This document shows, piece after piece, positions 16,666-25,101 of a DNA stretch of 39,112 bases. Source of the stretch: CAZUTK01 sp964623265 (lineage in GTDB: Bacteria > Electryoneota > B3-LCP); assembly GCA_964623265.1 (NCBI GenBank), contig CAZUTK010000021.1, positions 1-39,112 of the forward strand. Direction: 5' to 3'. Numbering within the stretch: the stretch's first letter is position 1; every line of letters begins with the position of its first letter. Both the position numbers and the translations under genes were made by a program. The notes beneath the pieces were generated by a model, which was not told the DNA's origin, ran no database searches, and saw only the letters and a list, made by a program, of their open reading frames with translations.

Positions 16666-17799
16666 ATGCTCCAGCTTGCCGCGGATCTGATTGCGGAGAC
16701 GTTCAACCTCGTTGCTGCTTCCAGTGTTTACCTGCTCATCGGCTTCCTTTTCGCCGGTCTGATTCACGCCTACTTACCCAGAGAAAAAATTCACAAGTAT
16801 TTCGGCGGCAGTGATTTTCGCTCTGTCTGGAATGCCGGCATCATAGGCATTCCGCTGCCGCTTTGCTCCTGCGCCGTCATCCCCACCGCCGCCGAACTAC
16901 GCAAGCGCGGTGCCGGGCGCGGAGCCACCCTCGCTTTTCTGATTTCGACTCCGGAGACCGGCGCGGATTCGATCGGGATCAGTTTCGCTCTGTTGGATCC
17001 TTTGCTCACCATCTTCCGGCCGATTTCCGCGTTGATCACGGCGCTGTCCGCCGGCATCGGCGCCAACTTCCTGGAAAAGAAGCTCAGTGCAGGAAAGATT
17101 GCGCCTCCATCCGTTGTTTCCGTACCCGCCGGCGATTGTTCTGATGATTGTTGCGCCGTAAAAAGACAGGAAGCTGAAAGACCGCTGTCGGTACCACCCC
17201 TCAAGCGTCTGCAAAGCGCGTTGGTTTATGCCTTTGGAGAATTGATAGACGATATCGCAATCTGGCTGGTGATCGGTTTCGCGGCGGCGGCGCTGGTCGC
17301 TGTCATTCTGCCGGATCAATTCTTCGAAAAAAATATCGGCACCGGTTTGCCGCCGATGATTTTAATGATGCTTTTGGGGATTCCCCTCTATATCTGCGCC
17401 ACGGCATCCACACCGATCGCCGCCGCTATGATTCTGAAAGGATTATCGCCGGGCGCAGCCCTCGTGTTCTTGCTGGCGGGTCCGGCGACGAATATCGGTT
17501 CGCTGTTGGTATTATCCCGTTACATCGAAAAAAAGTTTCTCGCGGTTTATCTCGCCGCAATTATGCTGATGAGTCTGCTGCTGGGGGGTATCTTGAATTT
17601 CCTCTATTCCTTTCTAAAAATCAATGTCAGCGCGGCGCTGGGAAGCGGCGCGGAAATCATCCCGGAATGGCTGGAACTCACCGGCGCGGCGGCTTTAATC
17701 GTCTTATTGGTTCGCAGTCTCATCAAACAGGGAAGACTTCGCAAAATTTTCCGGATGACTTCGAAGGGGGAATCCATTGCGAAAAAAACCCCTGAATAA
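16666..17799 (+). CDS. SO_0444-type permease (UPF0718/DUF318), putative Cu/Zn or metalloid efflux
   Basis: This 377-residue membrane protein is made of two similar halves. The first has GIPLPLCSCAVIPTAAELRKRG and FLISTPETGADSI, the second GIPLYICATASTPIAAAMILKG and FLLAGPATNIGSL. The CSC in the first half (C67, C69) is typical of permeases proposed to export copper, zinc or organoarsenicals. The cytoplasmic linker carries a small Cys cluster, DCSDDCC (158-163), that may bind metal. No metal-responsive regulator is adjacent, and the upstream 70 bases contain no convincing promoter. The start has a poor ribosome site but gives a family-like N-terminus. The substrate is not settled. Confidence 0.72.
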   Translation: MLQLAADLIAETFNLVAASSVYLLIGFLFAGLIHAYLPREKIHKYFGGSDFRSVWNAGIIGIPLPLCSCAVIPTAAELRKRGAGRGATLAFLISTPETGADSIGISFALLDPLLTIFRPISALITALSAGIGANFLEKKLSAGKIAPPSVVSVPAGDCSDDCCAVKRQEAERPLSVPPLKRLQSALVYAFGELIDDIAIWLVIGFAAAALVAVILPDQFFEKNIGTGLPPMILMMLLGIPLYICATASTPIAAAMILKGLSPGAALVFLLAGPATNIGSLLVLSRYIEKKFLAVYLAAIMLMSLLLGGILNFLYSFLKINVSAALGSGAEIIPEWLELTGAAALIVLLVRSLIKQGRLRKIFRMTSKGESIAKKTPE

Positions 17800-17834
17800 C
17801 TTACCGATTGACTATTCTTCGACAGCGCCGTATT

Positions 17835-18899
17835 ATGCCGACAGACCTCGCAAATGCGCTGCTCCGATGGTATGATGCCCGAAAACGCCGCATGCCTTGG
17901 CGTGAGACGCGGGATCCATACAAAATCTGGATCAGCGAAGTGATGCTGCAGCAGACCCGCGTCGAGACCGTAATCCCATATTATCGCAGATTTCTGCGAA
18001 AATTTCCCACTGTGGAATCTCTTGCCGCCGCAAATCTCTCTTCGGTCCTGAAAGTCTGGGAAGGGTTGGGATACTACGCCCGGGCGCGAAATCTGCGTAA
18101 AGCCGCCGGTGTCCTGGTTTCCCTTTACAACGGGAAGCTCCCGCGGCGCAGCGACGAACTTCTGAACCTTCCAGGAATCGGCAAATACACAGCTGCGGCG
18201 ATCGCTTCCATCGCATTCGATGAAGCCGTGCCCGCACTGGACGGCAACGCCAGGCGCGTTGTCTCCCGCTGGTTCGCCTTAAAATCGGATCCGTCGTCCC
18301 GCGGCGGCATGCAGCTTCTGCGCGAAAAGGCGGGGGAATTGCTGCACCCTCGCCGTCCGGGGGATTGGAACCAAGCGGTGATGGAGTTGGGCGCAACGAT
18401 TTGCCTGCCTGAATCGCCTCGATGCGGCGTTTGTCCGGTCAGCAAGTTCTGCTCCGCTTATCGAGAGAATATCACCGCTGAAATCCCCCGAATGAAAAAA
18501 CGCTCCCCGGCACCCCATTATCAGGTTACAGCCGGCGTCATTCAGCACCGCGGGCGCATTCTCATCACGCAGCGCAAAGAACACGGCTTGCTGGGCGGAC
18601 TCTGGGAATTCCCAGGCGGCAAACAGGAACCCGGGGAGAGCTTGGAAGAATGTCTGAAACGGGAACTTCAGGAAGAGTTGAACATCCATGTCGCCATTCA
18701 TGAAAAACTCACCCATATCCATCACGCCTATACGCATTTTCGAATCACTCTCCACGTCTTCATCTGCCGCTGGATCGGCGGGCGACCGGAGCCCTTAGGC
18801 TGCTCGCAGATGAAATGGGTCCGGCCGGCCGAATTGAAGCGTTACGCTTTCCCGAAGGCGGATCGCCGCGTCATTGAACTTCTGTTGAAGCGTTCCTGA
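17835..18899 (+). CDS. mutY: A/G-specific adenine glycosylase MutY with C-terminal Nudix domain
   Basis: The protein is 354 residues from the ATG at 17835; a TTG at 17808 would add nine. MutY removes adenine mispaired with 8-oxoguanine. The glycosylase domain has the catalytic Glu in ISEVMLQQT, the helix-hairpin-helix LNLPGIGKYTAAAI, and the catalytic Asp in PALDGNARRVV. The [4Fe-4S] cluster motif is C-x6-C-x2-C-x5-C (CLPESPRCGVCPVSKFC). The C-terminal domain contains GGKQEPGESLEECLKRELQEEL, which fits the Nudix box G-x5-E-x7-REUxEE. This suggests it may also hydrolyse a nucleotide, whereas many MutY C-domains only recognise 8-oxoG. It follows the permease by 35 bases. Confidence 0.93.
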   Translation: MPTDLANALLRWYDARKRRMPWRETRDPYKIWISEVMLQQTRVETVIPYYRRFLRKFPTVESLAAANLSSVLKVWEGLGYYARARNLRKAAGVLVSLYNGKLPRRSDELLNLPGIGKYTAAAIASIAFDEAVPALDGNARRVVSRWFALKSDPSSRGGMQLLREKAGELLHPRRPGDWNQAVMELGATICLPESPRCGVCPVSKFCSAYRENITAEIPRMKKRSPAPHYQVTAGVIQHRGRILITQRKEHGLLGGLWEFPGGKQEPGESLEECLKRELQEELNIHVAIHEKLTHIHHAYTHFRITLHVFICRWIGGRPEPLGCSQMKWVRPAELKRYAFPKADRRVIELLLKRS

Positions 18900-18934
18900 C
18901 GATTTGGCAGCAGATAAATTTGTCAGAAAAATTC

Positions 18935-18963
18935 TTGCGGAATGTTATTTCTTATTGTATATT
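18935..18963 (+). promoter_or_regulatory. Probable promoter of the padR-efflux operon
   Basis: TTGCGG (18935-18940) and TATATT (18958-18963) are 17 bases apart. The -10 box is good and the -35 box is weak. The -10 box forms the first arm of the palindromic operator, so repressor binding would block RNA polymerase. Confidence 0.6.
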
Positions 18964-18977
18964 CAATATTGAATATA
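18958..18977. promoter_or_regulatory. Perfect 20-bp palindrome, likely operator for the adjacent PadR regulator
   Basis: TATATTCAATATTGAATATA is identical to its reverse complement. It lies 12 bases before the padR ATG and covers the -10 box. PadR-family dimers commonly bind AT-rich palindromes in their own promoters, so autorepression is the natural reading. Direct binding is inferred. Confidence 0.7.
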
Positions 18978-18989
18978 AAAGGGTGTAAA

Positions 18990-19571
18990 ATGTCAGTGCT
19001 GTTGGTTCTTCTCGGATTCCTGCAACACAGGGACTACCACGGTTATGAGCTGAAAAAAGAAATTCAGCGCTATATGGGCAATTGGACGGACATCAAGTTC
19101 GGTTCGATCTATCACGCGCTGAAGAAGCTCGTAGAGCGAGGTTTTGTTGAAATCGTCGGGGAAGAGCGGCAAAAAGGCAAGCCGGATCGCAGAATTTACC
19201 GCATCACGTCGGCCGGCAGAAATCAATTCGATGCGCTGCTTCGCGCCTTGCTCCTGCAGCAGCGCCGTGTCTTTTATGATCTCGATATCGGGCTCTACTT
19301 TGCCGGCAGGCTGACAAATGCGCAACGGAGCAAAATCCTAGCGGAACGGCTGCGAAGGATCCAACAGGAACGCGCGACTCTGGCAAATGCGAAAAACCTC
19401 CCTGCACATCGCAGCATTCCTAAGATCAGCGAAGTGATTATTGATCACAGTCTTTATCATCTGGATGCGGAGATCCATTGGCTGCAGGATTGCATTCAGA
19501 GAATGCGGCGTGAAAATCTCTATGCGATACCGTCTGCGGATTTAGTCCAAATGGACGGGAAAGGAAAATGA
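18990..19571 (+). CDS. PadR-family transcriptional regulator
   Basis: The protein is 193 residues from the ATG at 18990, which has GGGTG upstream; an in-frame start at 18942 would sit on the promoter. The N-terminal winged helix shows MSVLLVLLGFLQHRDYHGYELKKEI, then FGSIYHALKKLVERGFVE and RIYRITSAGRNQF. The C-terminal part, about residues 85-190, is helical and likely dimerises. This is the PadR-s2 layout with a VR-type C-terminal region. It is the first gene of the efflux operon and almost certainly represses it. The inducer is unknown; PadR regulators of pumps often respond to the exported drug or toxic compound. Confidence 0.9.
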   Translation: MSVLLVLLGFLQHRDYHGYELKKEIQRYMGNWTDIKFGSIYHALKKLVERGFVEIVGEERQKGKPDRRIYRITSAGRNQFDALLRALLLQQRRVFYDLDIGLYFAGRLTNAQRSKILAERLRRIQQERATLANAKNLPAHRSIPKISEVIIDHSLYHLDAEIHWLQDCIQRMRRENLYAIPSADLVQMDGKGK

Positions 19572-19657
19572 ATCAGTCGGATTTTCCACCCTTCGCCTAT
19601 AAAATCTTTGCGCCATTTCATAAAATGAGGAAGAGTTTGGAAGACGAGGCAGTATGA
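19568..19657 (+). CDS. Possible 29-residue small protein between padR and the adaptor gene
   Basis: The short frame MNQSDFPPFAYKIFAPFHK (plus ten more residues, ending EDEAV) begins with an ATGA that overlaps the padR stop. It ends with a TGA that overlaps the adaptor ATG. A purine-rich GGGAAAGGA precedes it. Such four-base overlaps at both ends are what translationally coupled genes look like. No domain, signal or membrane segment is visible. It may be a real small protein, or a short frame that only passes ribosomes from padR to the next gene. No homologue is recognised. Confidence 0.4.
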   Translation: MNQSDFPPFAYKIFAPFHKMRKSLEDEAV

Positions 19658-20808
19658 GACATCTTTTCCGGTATCCGAGCTGCACCTCAATCCTTTTTGC
19701 AGGTCTTCTATTTATTCAAGCCTGCTCTAAAAACGGAGCCCAAAACACAAAAGGATCCGCAGGTGATGCAAAGCAGCCGTCGAAAGCGACCGCTTCACGG
19801 CAGGAAGAGCGAGCCGCGGGAGTGATGGTGCGCGAAGTGCAACCCGGCGCGCTGCAGTTGACGATTCCGGTGACCGGCGTCGTGAGATCGAAGCATCAGG
19901 TCCCGATCACTGCCGAAGTCGCAGGCAAAGTCATCGAACGCACCCGCGAGCTGGGGGATTCGGCGGCGGAAGGAGAGACCATTCTGCGTCTGGATCCGGA
20001 ACCTTACGAATTGGCGGCACAGCAGGCTTCAGCGGCATTTTTAGCAGCGCAAGTGGCTTATGACCAGGCGCGGCGGGGGCTGGAGAGAAGCAGAAGGCTG
20101 CGTGATAACGGAGATATTTCGCAGTTCGAACTGGAGAATGCAGAGTTGGGCGAGAGAAATGCGGCGGCGAATCTCGAGATGGCGGATGCGGCGCGAAAAC
20201 TGGCGGATCGCAACCTGCGTCTGACGCGCGTGACCAGCCCGATTCGCGGCACGATCGTGCAATTGGATGTGCAGATCGGGCAGGCGCTGCAACCCGGAAT
20301 GCAGATCGGTACCGTCGTCGCGCTCGATCAGTTGGAAATCGAAATCGGTTTGAGCGAACGTGAAATTGCGCAGGTGCGGCGCGGGAATAAAGTGCGCATC
20401 CATTCTGAAGTTTTCCCTGACGAGACTTTTACGGGTGCACTGAAATCCATCGGAGCGGCGGGATTGGACCCGGGAAAGACTTTTCCAGTGGTGATCGCCA
20501 TTGACAACCCGGAAGGCAGGCTGCAGCCGGGCATAGCCGTTTCAGCGGAAATTATCTATGCTGATTATCTTCAGATCCTGCAAATTCCACGTTCTGCTAT
20601 CGTGCAGCGAGCGGAACAACTGCTCGTGTATATCGTCGAAGGGGAAGTCGCGCGAAGCCGCCGCATCACCGTCGGTCCTGGAGATGAGCATTCGGTGGTG
20701 GTGGAAAACGGTTTGCTGCCGGGAGACTTGCTCGTCGTAGAAGGGCAGAACGTCCTGCGAGACAGCACTCTTGTGAAGATCCATTCCTCTCTGGCTGATT
20801 CTGAATAG
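19654..20808 (+). CDS. RND efflux periplasmic adaptor lipoprotein (HlyD/MFP family)
   Basis: This 384-residue adaptor links an inner-membrane RND pump to an outer-membrane channel. Its N-terminus (FAGLLFIQAC) looks like a lipoprotein signal with Cys24 as the lipidation site. The lipoyl-like half motifs VPITAEVAGKVIERTRELGDS and RVTSPIRGTIVQLDVQIGQ flank a coiled-coil hairpin (about 115-185). Beta-barrel and membrane-proximal domains follow (LEIEIGLSEREIAQVRRG, LQIPRSAIVQR). Its ATG overlaps the end of the 29-residue frame and has GAGG nearby. The RND pump gene starts 8 bases after its stop. Confidence 0.92.
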   Translation: MRHLFRYPSCTSILFAGLLFIQACSKNGAQNTKGSAGDAKQPSKATASRQEERAAGVMVREVQPGALQLTIPVTGVVRSKHQVPITAEVAGKVIERTRELGDSAAEGETILRLDPEPYELAAQQASAAFLAAQVAYDQARRGLERSRRLRDNGDISQFELENAELGERNAAANLEMADAARKLADRNLRLTRVTSPIRGTIVQLDVQIGQALQPGMQIGTVVALDQLEIEIGLSEREIAQVRRGNKVRIHSEVFPDETFTGALKSIGAAGLDPGKTFPVVIAIDNPEGRLQPGIAVSAEIIYADYLQILQIPRSAIVQRAEQLLVYIVEGEVARSRRITVGPGDEHSVVVENGLLPGDLLVVEGQNVLRDSTLVKIHSSLADSE

Positions 20809-20816
20809 GATGAGAA

Positions 20817-23800
20817 ATGTCTCCCATTCGCTTCGCCGTCCGGAATCCGGTATTTGCTAATCTTCTGATGATCACTCTCACTTTGCTGGGAGTGCTCTCC
20901 TTCGTGCAGATTCCCCGTGAGATGATGCCTAAAATCCCCTTCAACTGGGCGTTCATCATCACCCCATATCCCAATGTTCCCGCCGAAGATGTGGAGCAGC
21001 TAATCACGATTCCCATCGAGGACGCCATCGCCGACGTGGACGGTGTGGACGCGATCAATTCAACGTCATCCGAAGGACTCTCCGTCATCCAGGTGAAGTT
21101 TGAACTGTGCTCGAAAGATCAATTCGATAAGTATCTCACGGAACTGAAAAGCGAAGTGAGTCAGGCGGAATTGCCGGACGACGCGGAAGATCCCGATGTG
21201 GACGATTTTGACACCGACGATTTCGTGCCGATTCTATCCATCACGCTTTCCGGCGATTTCCCCGAGCGGGTGATGCGCGACGTCGCAGACCAGCTGAATG
21301 ACCTGCTGCTCGATGTGGACGGAGTGTCGAAAATCTCTCAGGCGGGGGTTCGGGAAAGAAAAATCTGGATCAACGTAACACCCGAGAAATTGTACGCGCA
21401 GGACTTGACGCTGGATTATGTCGCCAATTCCATTTCGATGCAAAATCGAAACCTGGCGGCAGGGGATTTGAAAACCGGACCTGAAAAACTGCTGGTGCGT
21501 ACCGTCGGCGAGATGAAATCGCCCGATGAGTTCGGCAGAGTCGTAATCCGTTCGACTGGATCAGGACGACGGATCTTTCTGAGAGACATCGCCACGATTG
21601 ACGATGGGTGGGAAGAGGAGCAATCGCGCTCACGAATGAACGGCCGCAATGCCGTAACTCTCTCCATCACCAAGAAATCCAGCGCCAGCTCGCTGCAGGT
21701 AATCCGGGAAATGAAGCGCATTACAGAGCAGTTTCAAGCAAAGCTTCCGCCGGGGATGGAAATCACCTACACCAACGACAGCGGCACGATCATTCACGAC
21801 CTTCTCCAAAAGCTTAGTTCCAACGCGATACTCGGTTTTGTTCTGGTTATCTTCGTTCTCTACGCCTTGCTGGATTGGCGCAGCGCCTTTTTTACAAGCA
21901 TTTCCATCCCCATCACCCTCGCAATGACGATGATCTTCCTGCGCTATACAGGAAATACCCTGAATGGAAGCTCTTTGTTCGGCTTGGTGTTAGTGCTGGG
22001 GATGATTGTAGATCAAGCGATCGTTGTGGTGGACAACTCTTATCGCTACTTGCAAGAGGGCTTAAGTCCGCGGGCGGCGACGATCCGGGGCGCAGGCGAA
22101 GTAGCCGTTCCAGTCGTTACTTCCGTCCTCACGACGATTGCCGCGTTCGTGCCGCTGATGTTGCTGCCCGGAATCATCGGGCGCTTTATGCGCATCGTGC
22201 CGATCACGATCTCGCTGACGCTGGTCGCAAGTTTAATCGAAGTCTTCTATATCCTGCCCTCCCATTTTTCGCTCTGGGCGAAACTCAAGCCGGAACCTCA
22301 TAAGGGGAAAGCGAAATGGGGCGAACGCATTTACAACGCCTACCGCGAGGCATTGGTGAAAATCATCGCGCGGCGTAAACTCATTATGTTGATTATGCCC
22401 CTGGTCGTCTTCCTGGCCGCCGGAATGATTCCACTGATCGGCGTGGAACTGTATCGTGATGAAGAGATCAGTCAATTTTCCGTTCTAGTGAAAATGCCGC
22501 AGGGAACTTCGCTGGAAGCCACAGATGTCGTCATACGCAGGATCGAGTCGGAAGCACTGAAGCTTCCGGCTTCGGAAGTCCACGCCGTGATAGCCAATCC
22601 GGGGGTGTATCGAACCGACAGCGAATGGCTCTATAATTCGTCCGTCGGGCAGGTCATCGTGGATTTGAAAGAACGCCGCGATCGAACCTTACCGATTGAT
22701 TCGCTGATCAACGCCTTGCGGGCGAAGACTGCCGGTATTCCCAGAGTCGAGTCGCTCGAATTCCGCAAAGTGAGCACGGGTCCCCCTGTTGGAAAGGCGG
22801 TGGAAGTCCGAGTGCAGGGGAAGTATTTCGATCAACTGGAAGCGGCTGCCGAAGAGTTGAAGAGCGAGCTGGCGGCGATTCCCGGTACGTACGATATTGC
22901 CGATGATTATTCGCCTGGGAAGAGGCAGGTGAAAATCCATGTCAATCCGGAAAAGGCGGCATTGTACGCTCTGGATGTAACGCAGGTCGCTGCCACGGCG
23001 TATAACGTCTTTAACGGTATGAAGGCGACGATGCTGCGCGATGGTGATGACGAGATAGACGTGGTGGTGCATTTCCCGGAAGAGCGTATGAATCGGATTC
23101 AATCTGTCCAGAATTTGAAAATTCGATCGCCGTTGGGGGGCTGGGTTCCGTTTCAGAACATCGCTGATATTACCGTGGAAGCCGGTCCGGCGGACATCCG
23201 CAGATTCGACCGAGAACGAGCCGTTACAGTATCGGCGAATGTGGAAAAAAGTCAAACCTCGGGCGTGGAAGTGAATCAACGATTGGTGCGCCGATTTCAA
23301 AACATATCGGAGCGCTTTCCGGGGGTACGTTTGGTTTTCGGCGGTGAATTTCAGGAATTCGAGAAGGCGTTTTCCGGGATTCTCGAGCTCTTCTTGATCG
23401 GTTTAGGATTGATTTACCTCATCCTCAGCGCGCAGTTCCGCAGCTTCATGCAGCCGCTGATCATCATGTTCGCCATCCCTTTCGGTTTCATCGGCGCGAT
23501 GGTGGGATTGATCCTTTCCGGAAATCCGTTCTCGATTACGACTCTCTACGGTTTTGTGGGACTGGCGGGAGTTGTGGTGAATAATTCCATCGTGATGATC
23601 GCATTCATCAACAACGCGCGTGCCGAAGGGGTGGATGATCAAGAATCCGTCATCCGAGCCGGCCTCCTGCGTCTGCGCCCGATTTTTCTGACATCGGTGA
23701 CGACCATCTTCGGCGTGTTGCCGATGGCTCTTGGCTTGGGTGGGAAGTCGGAAGTCTGGGGTCCGCTGGCGAACACCTTCTGCTGGGGATTAGGAGTCTC

Positions 23801-23921
23801 TACCCTCCTTACGCTGCTCATTATTCCGGCGGTTTACAGATTTATGGTGGATGATCTGGGCGGCTGGTTCCGCGGGAAGATGCATATGAAGCCCGCCTGG
23901 ATGCCCGCCGAAGAGAAATAA
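20817..23921 (+). CDS. RND-superfamily multidrug efflux permease (AcrB-like)
   Basis: This 1034-residue inner-membrane proton-driven transporter has the usual plan: an N-terminal helix (FAVRNPVFANLLMITLTLLG), a large periplasmic loop, six helices, a second loop and five more helices. In TM4 the proton-relay pair of AcrB (Asp-Asp) is D399-Q400 here (GMIVDQAIVVVDN). In TM10 the AcrB Lys position is Asn (GVVVNNSIVMI). These substitutions occur in other HAE-1-like branches and need not mean loss of function. It is coupled to the adaptor gene upstream. No TolC-type outer-membrane gene lies nearby. The substrate is unknown. Confidence 0.93.
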   Translation: MSPIRFAVRNPVFANLLMITLTLLGVLSFVQIPREMMPKIPFNWAFIITPYPNVPAEDVEQLITIPIEDAIADVDGVDAINSTSSEGLSVIQVKFELCSKDQFDKYLTELKSEVSQAELPDDAEDPDVDDFDTDDFVPILSITLSGDFPERVMRDVADQLNDLLLDVDGVSKISQAGVRERKIWINVTPEKLYAQDLTLDYVANSISMQNRNLAAGDLKTGPEKLLVRTVGEMKSPDEFGRVVIRSTGSGRRIFLRDIATIDDGWEEEQSRSRMNGRNAVTLSITKKSSASSLQVIREMKRITEQFQAKLPPGMEITYTNDSGTIIHDLLQKLSSNAILGFVLVIFVLYALLDWRSAFFTSISIPITLAMTMIFLRYTGNTLNGSSLFGLVLVLGMIVDQAIVVVDNSYRYLQEGLSPRAATIRGAGEVAVPVVTSVLTTIAAFVPLMLLPGIIGRFMRIVPITISLTLVASLIEVFYILPSHFSLWAKLKPEPHKGKAKWGERIYNAYREALVKIIARRKLIMLIMPLVVFLAAGMIPLIGVELYRDEEISQFSVLVKMPQGTSLEATDVVIRRIESEALKLPASEVHAVIANPGVYRTDSEWLYNSSVGQVIVDLKERRDRTLPIDSLINALRAKTAGIPRVESLEFRKVSTGPPVGKAVEVRVQGKYFDQLEAAAEELKSELAAIPGTYDIADDYSPGKRQVKIHVNPEKAALYALDVTQVAATAYNVFNGMKATMLRDGDDEIDVVVHFPEERMNRIQSVQNLKIRSPLGGWVPFQNIADITVEAGPADIRRFDRERAVTVSANVEKSQTSGVEVNQRLVRRFQNISERFPGVRLVFGGEFQEFEKAFSGILELFLIGLGLIYLILSAQFRSFMQPLIIMFAIPFGFIGAMVGLILSGNPFSITTLYGFVGLAGVVVNNSIVMIAFINNARAEGVDDQESVIRAGLLRLRPIFLTSVTTIFGVLPMALGLGGKSEVWGPLANTFCWGLGVSTLLTLLIIPAVYRFMVDDLGGWFRGKMHMKPAWMPAEEK

Positions 23922-23927
23922 TTTCTC
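23913..23927. terminator. Small palindrome spanning two convergent stop codons
   Basis: GAGAAAT (23913-23919) and ATTTCTC (23921-23927) are exact inverse repeats around a single A. The stop of the RND gene (23919-23921) and the minus-strand stop of mmdB (23926-23928) fall in or at the edge of it. The stem is short and AT-rich, so it is at best a weak terminator. Confidence 0.35.
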
Positions 23928-25071
23928 ACCTCGCCGCAAAATACGATAGTAGGACGCCCGCCGCCACCGCCGATCCGATCACCCCGGCGACATTGGGACC
24001 CATCGCATGCATCAGCAAATAGTTGTCCGGATCATACAGCCTGCCGATCATCTGCGAGACTCGCGCGCTGTCCGGAACAGCGCTGACGCCGGCGGATCCG
24101 ATCAGAGGATTCACCTTATCTTCATCTTTTAAAAATAGATTCATGAATTTTGCGAAAAGCACCCCTCCCGCCGTAGCGACGCAGAAGCTGATCGCGCCCA
24201 GGGTGAAGATGAAGATGGATTGCGCTGTGAGGAAGTAAGTGGCTTGTGTGGACGCTCCAACCGTCAAACCCAGGAGGATCGTGACGATGTCCACCACCGA
24301 AGTGCCCGCCGTTTTCGCCAGCCGTTCCGTGACTCCGCTCTCTTTCAGGATATTCCCGAAGAAAAGCATCCCGAGCAAAGGCAAAGCGCCTGGAGCGATA
24401 AAAGTGGTCGCCAGAAGACCCAGAATCGGAAAGAGGATCTTCTCGCTGCGCGGCACGCTGCGGCTCGGTTTCATGCGGATGCGTCGCTCCTTCGCCGTGG
24501 TAAGCAGCTTCATGATGGGGGGTTGAATCACCGGCACGAGCGCCATATAGGAATATGCCGCGATGGCGATTGCACCCATCAAATGCGGCGCCAGCTTAGA
24601 GGAGATGAAAATTGCGGTAGGCCCGTCGGCTCCGCCGATGATCCCGATCGCCGCGGCTTCTTCCGAACTGAAGCCCAGCGCCAGCGCACCCAGCAGCGTG
24701 GCGAAGATCCCCACCTGCGCCGCCGCTCCCAGCAGCACTAATTTCGGATTGGAGAGCAACGCCGAGAAATCCGTCAACGCCCCGATGCCCAAGAAGATGA
24801 GAGGGGGATAAATGCCCTGAGTGACACCGAAATAAAGGTAGTTCAGCACCGATCCCGGCTCGTAAATACCTATGCGGAGATTGGCTTCCAGAGCGAAAGG
24901 GATGTTTCCGATCAAAATGCCGAAACCGATCGGCACCAGCAAGAGAGGTTCGTAATCCTTTTTAATTGCCAAATAGAGGAAGAATAGCCCCACGACGATC
25001 ATAATGCAGTTTTTCCAGATATCGGGCTGCGCGAAGCCCGTGTAGCTCAGAAATTTTATCAACAAGTCCAT
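23926..25071 (-). CDS. Na+-translocating decarboxylase beta subunit (MmdB/OadB family)
   Basis: This 381-residue membrane subunit decarboxylates carboxybiotin and couples this to Na+ export. The signature GGADGPTAIF lies at 146-155, with the essential Asp at D149; FGVTQGIYPPLIFLGIGALTDF and HAMGPNVAGVIGSAVAAG are also conserved. About ten hydrophobic segments are visible. It is the last gene of the minus-strand operon alpha, delta/gamma, biotin carrier, beta. The family includes oxaloacetate, methylmalonyl-CoA and glutaconyl-CoA decarboxylases; the neighbouring alpha subunit points to an acyl-CoA substrate. The gene starts 30 bases after the biotin carrier stop. Confidence 0.93.
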   Translation of the reverse strand: MDLLIKFLSYTGFAQPDIWKNCIMIVVGLFFLYLAIKKDYEPLLLVPIGFGILIGNIPFALEANLRIGIYEPGSVLNYLYFGVTQGIYPPLIFLGIGALTDFSALLSNPKLVLLGAAAQVGIFATLLGALALGFSSEEAAAIGIIGGADGPTAIFISSKLAPHLMGAIAIAAYSYMALVPVIQPPIMKLLTTAKERRIRMKPSRSVPRSEKILFPILGLLATTFIAPGALPLLGMLFFGNILKESGVTERLAKTAGTSVVDIVTILLGLTVGASTQATYFLTAQSIFIFTLGAISFCVATAGGVLFAKFMNLFLKDEDKVNPLIGSAGVSAVPDSARVSQMIGRLYDPDNYLLMHAMGPNVAGVIGSAVAAGVLLSYFAAR

Positions 25072-25101
25072 AGGTTGCTCCGTGAGCCGAAGTTTTCGTC
25101 T

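Noticed and set aside
18895..18926. Imperfect hairpin after mutY (CTGAC ... GTCAG)
   Set aside because: Only five clean pairs and a long loop, with no T run, so too weak to call a terminator.
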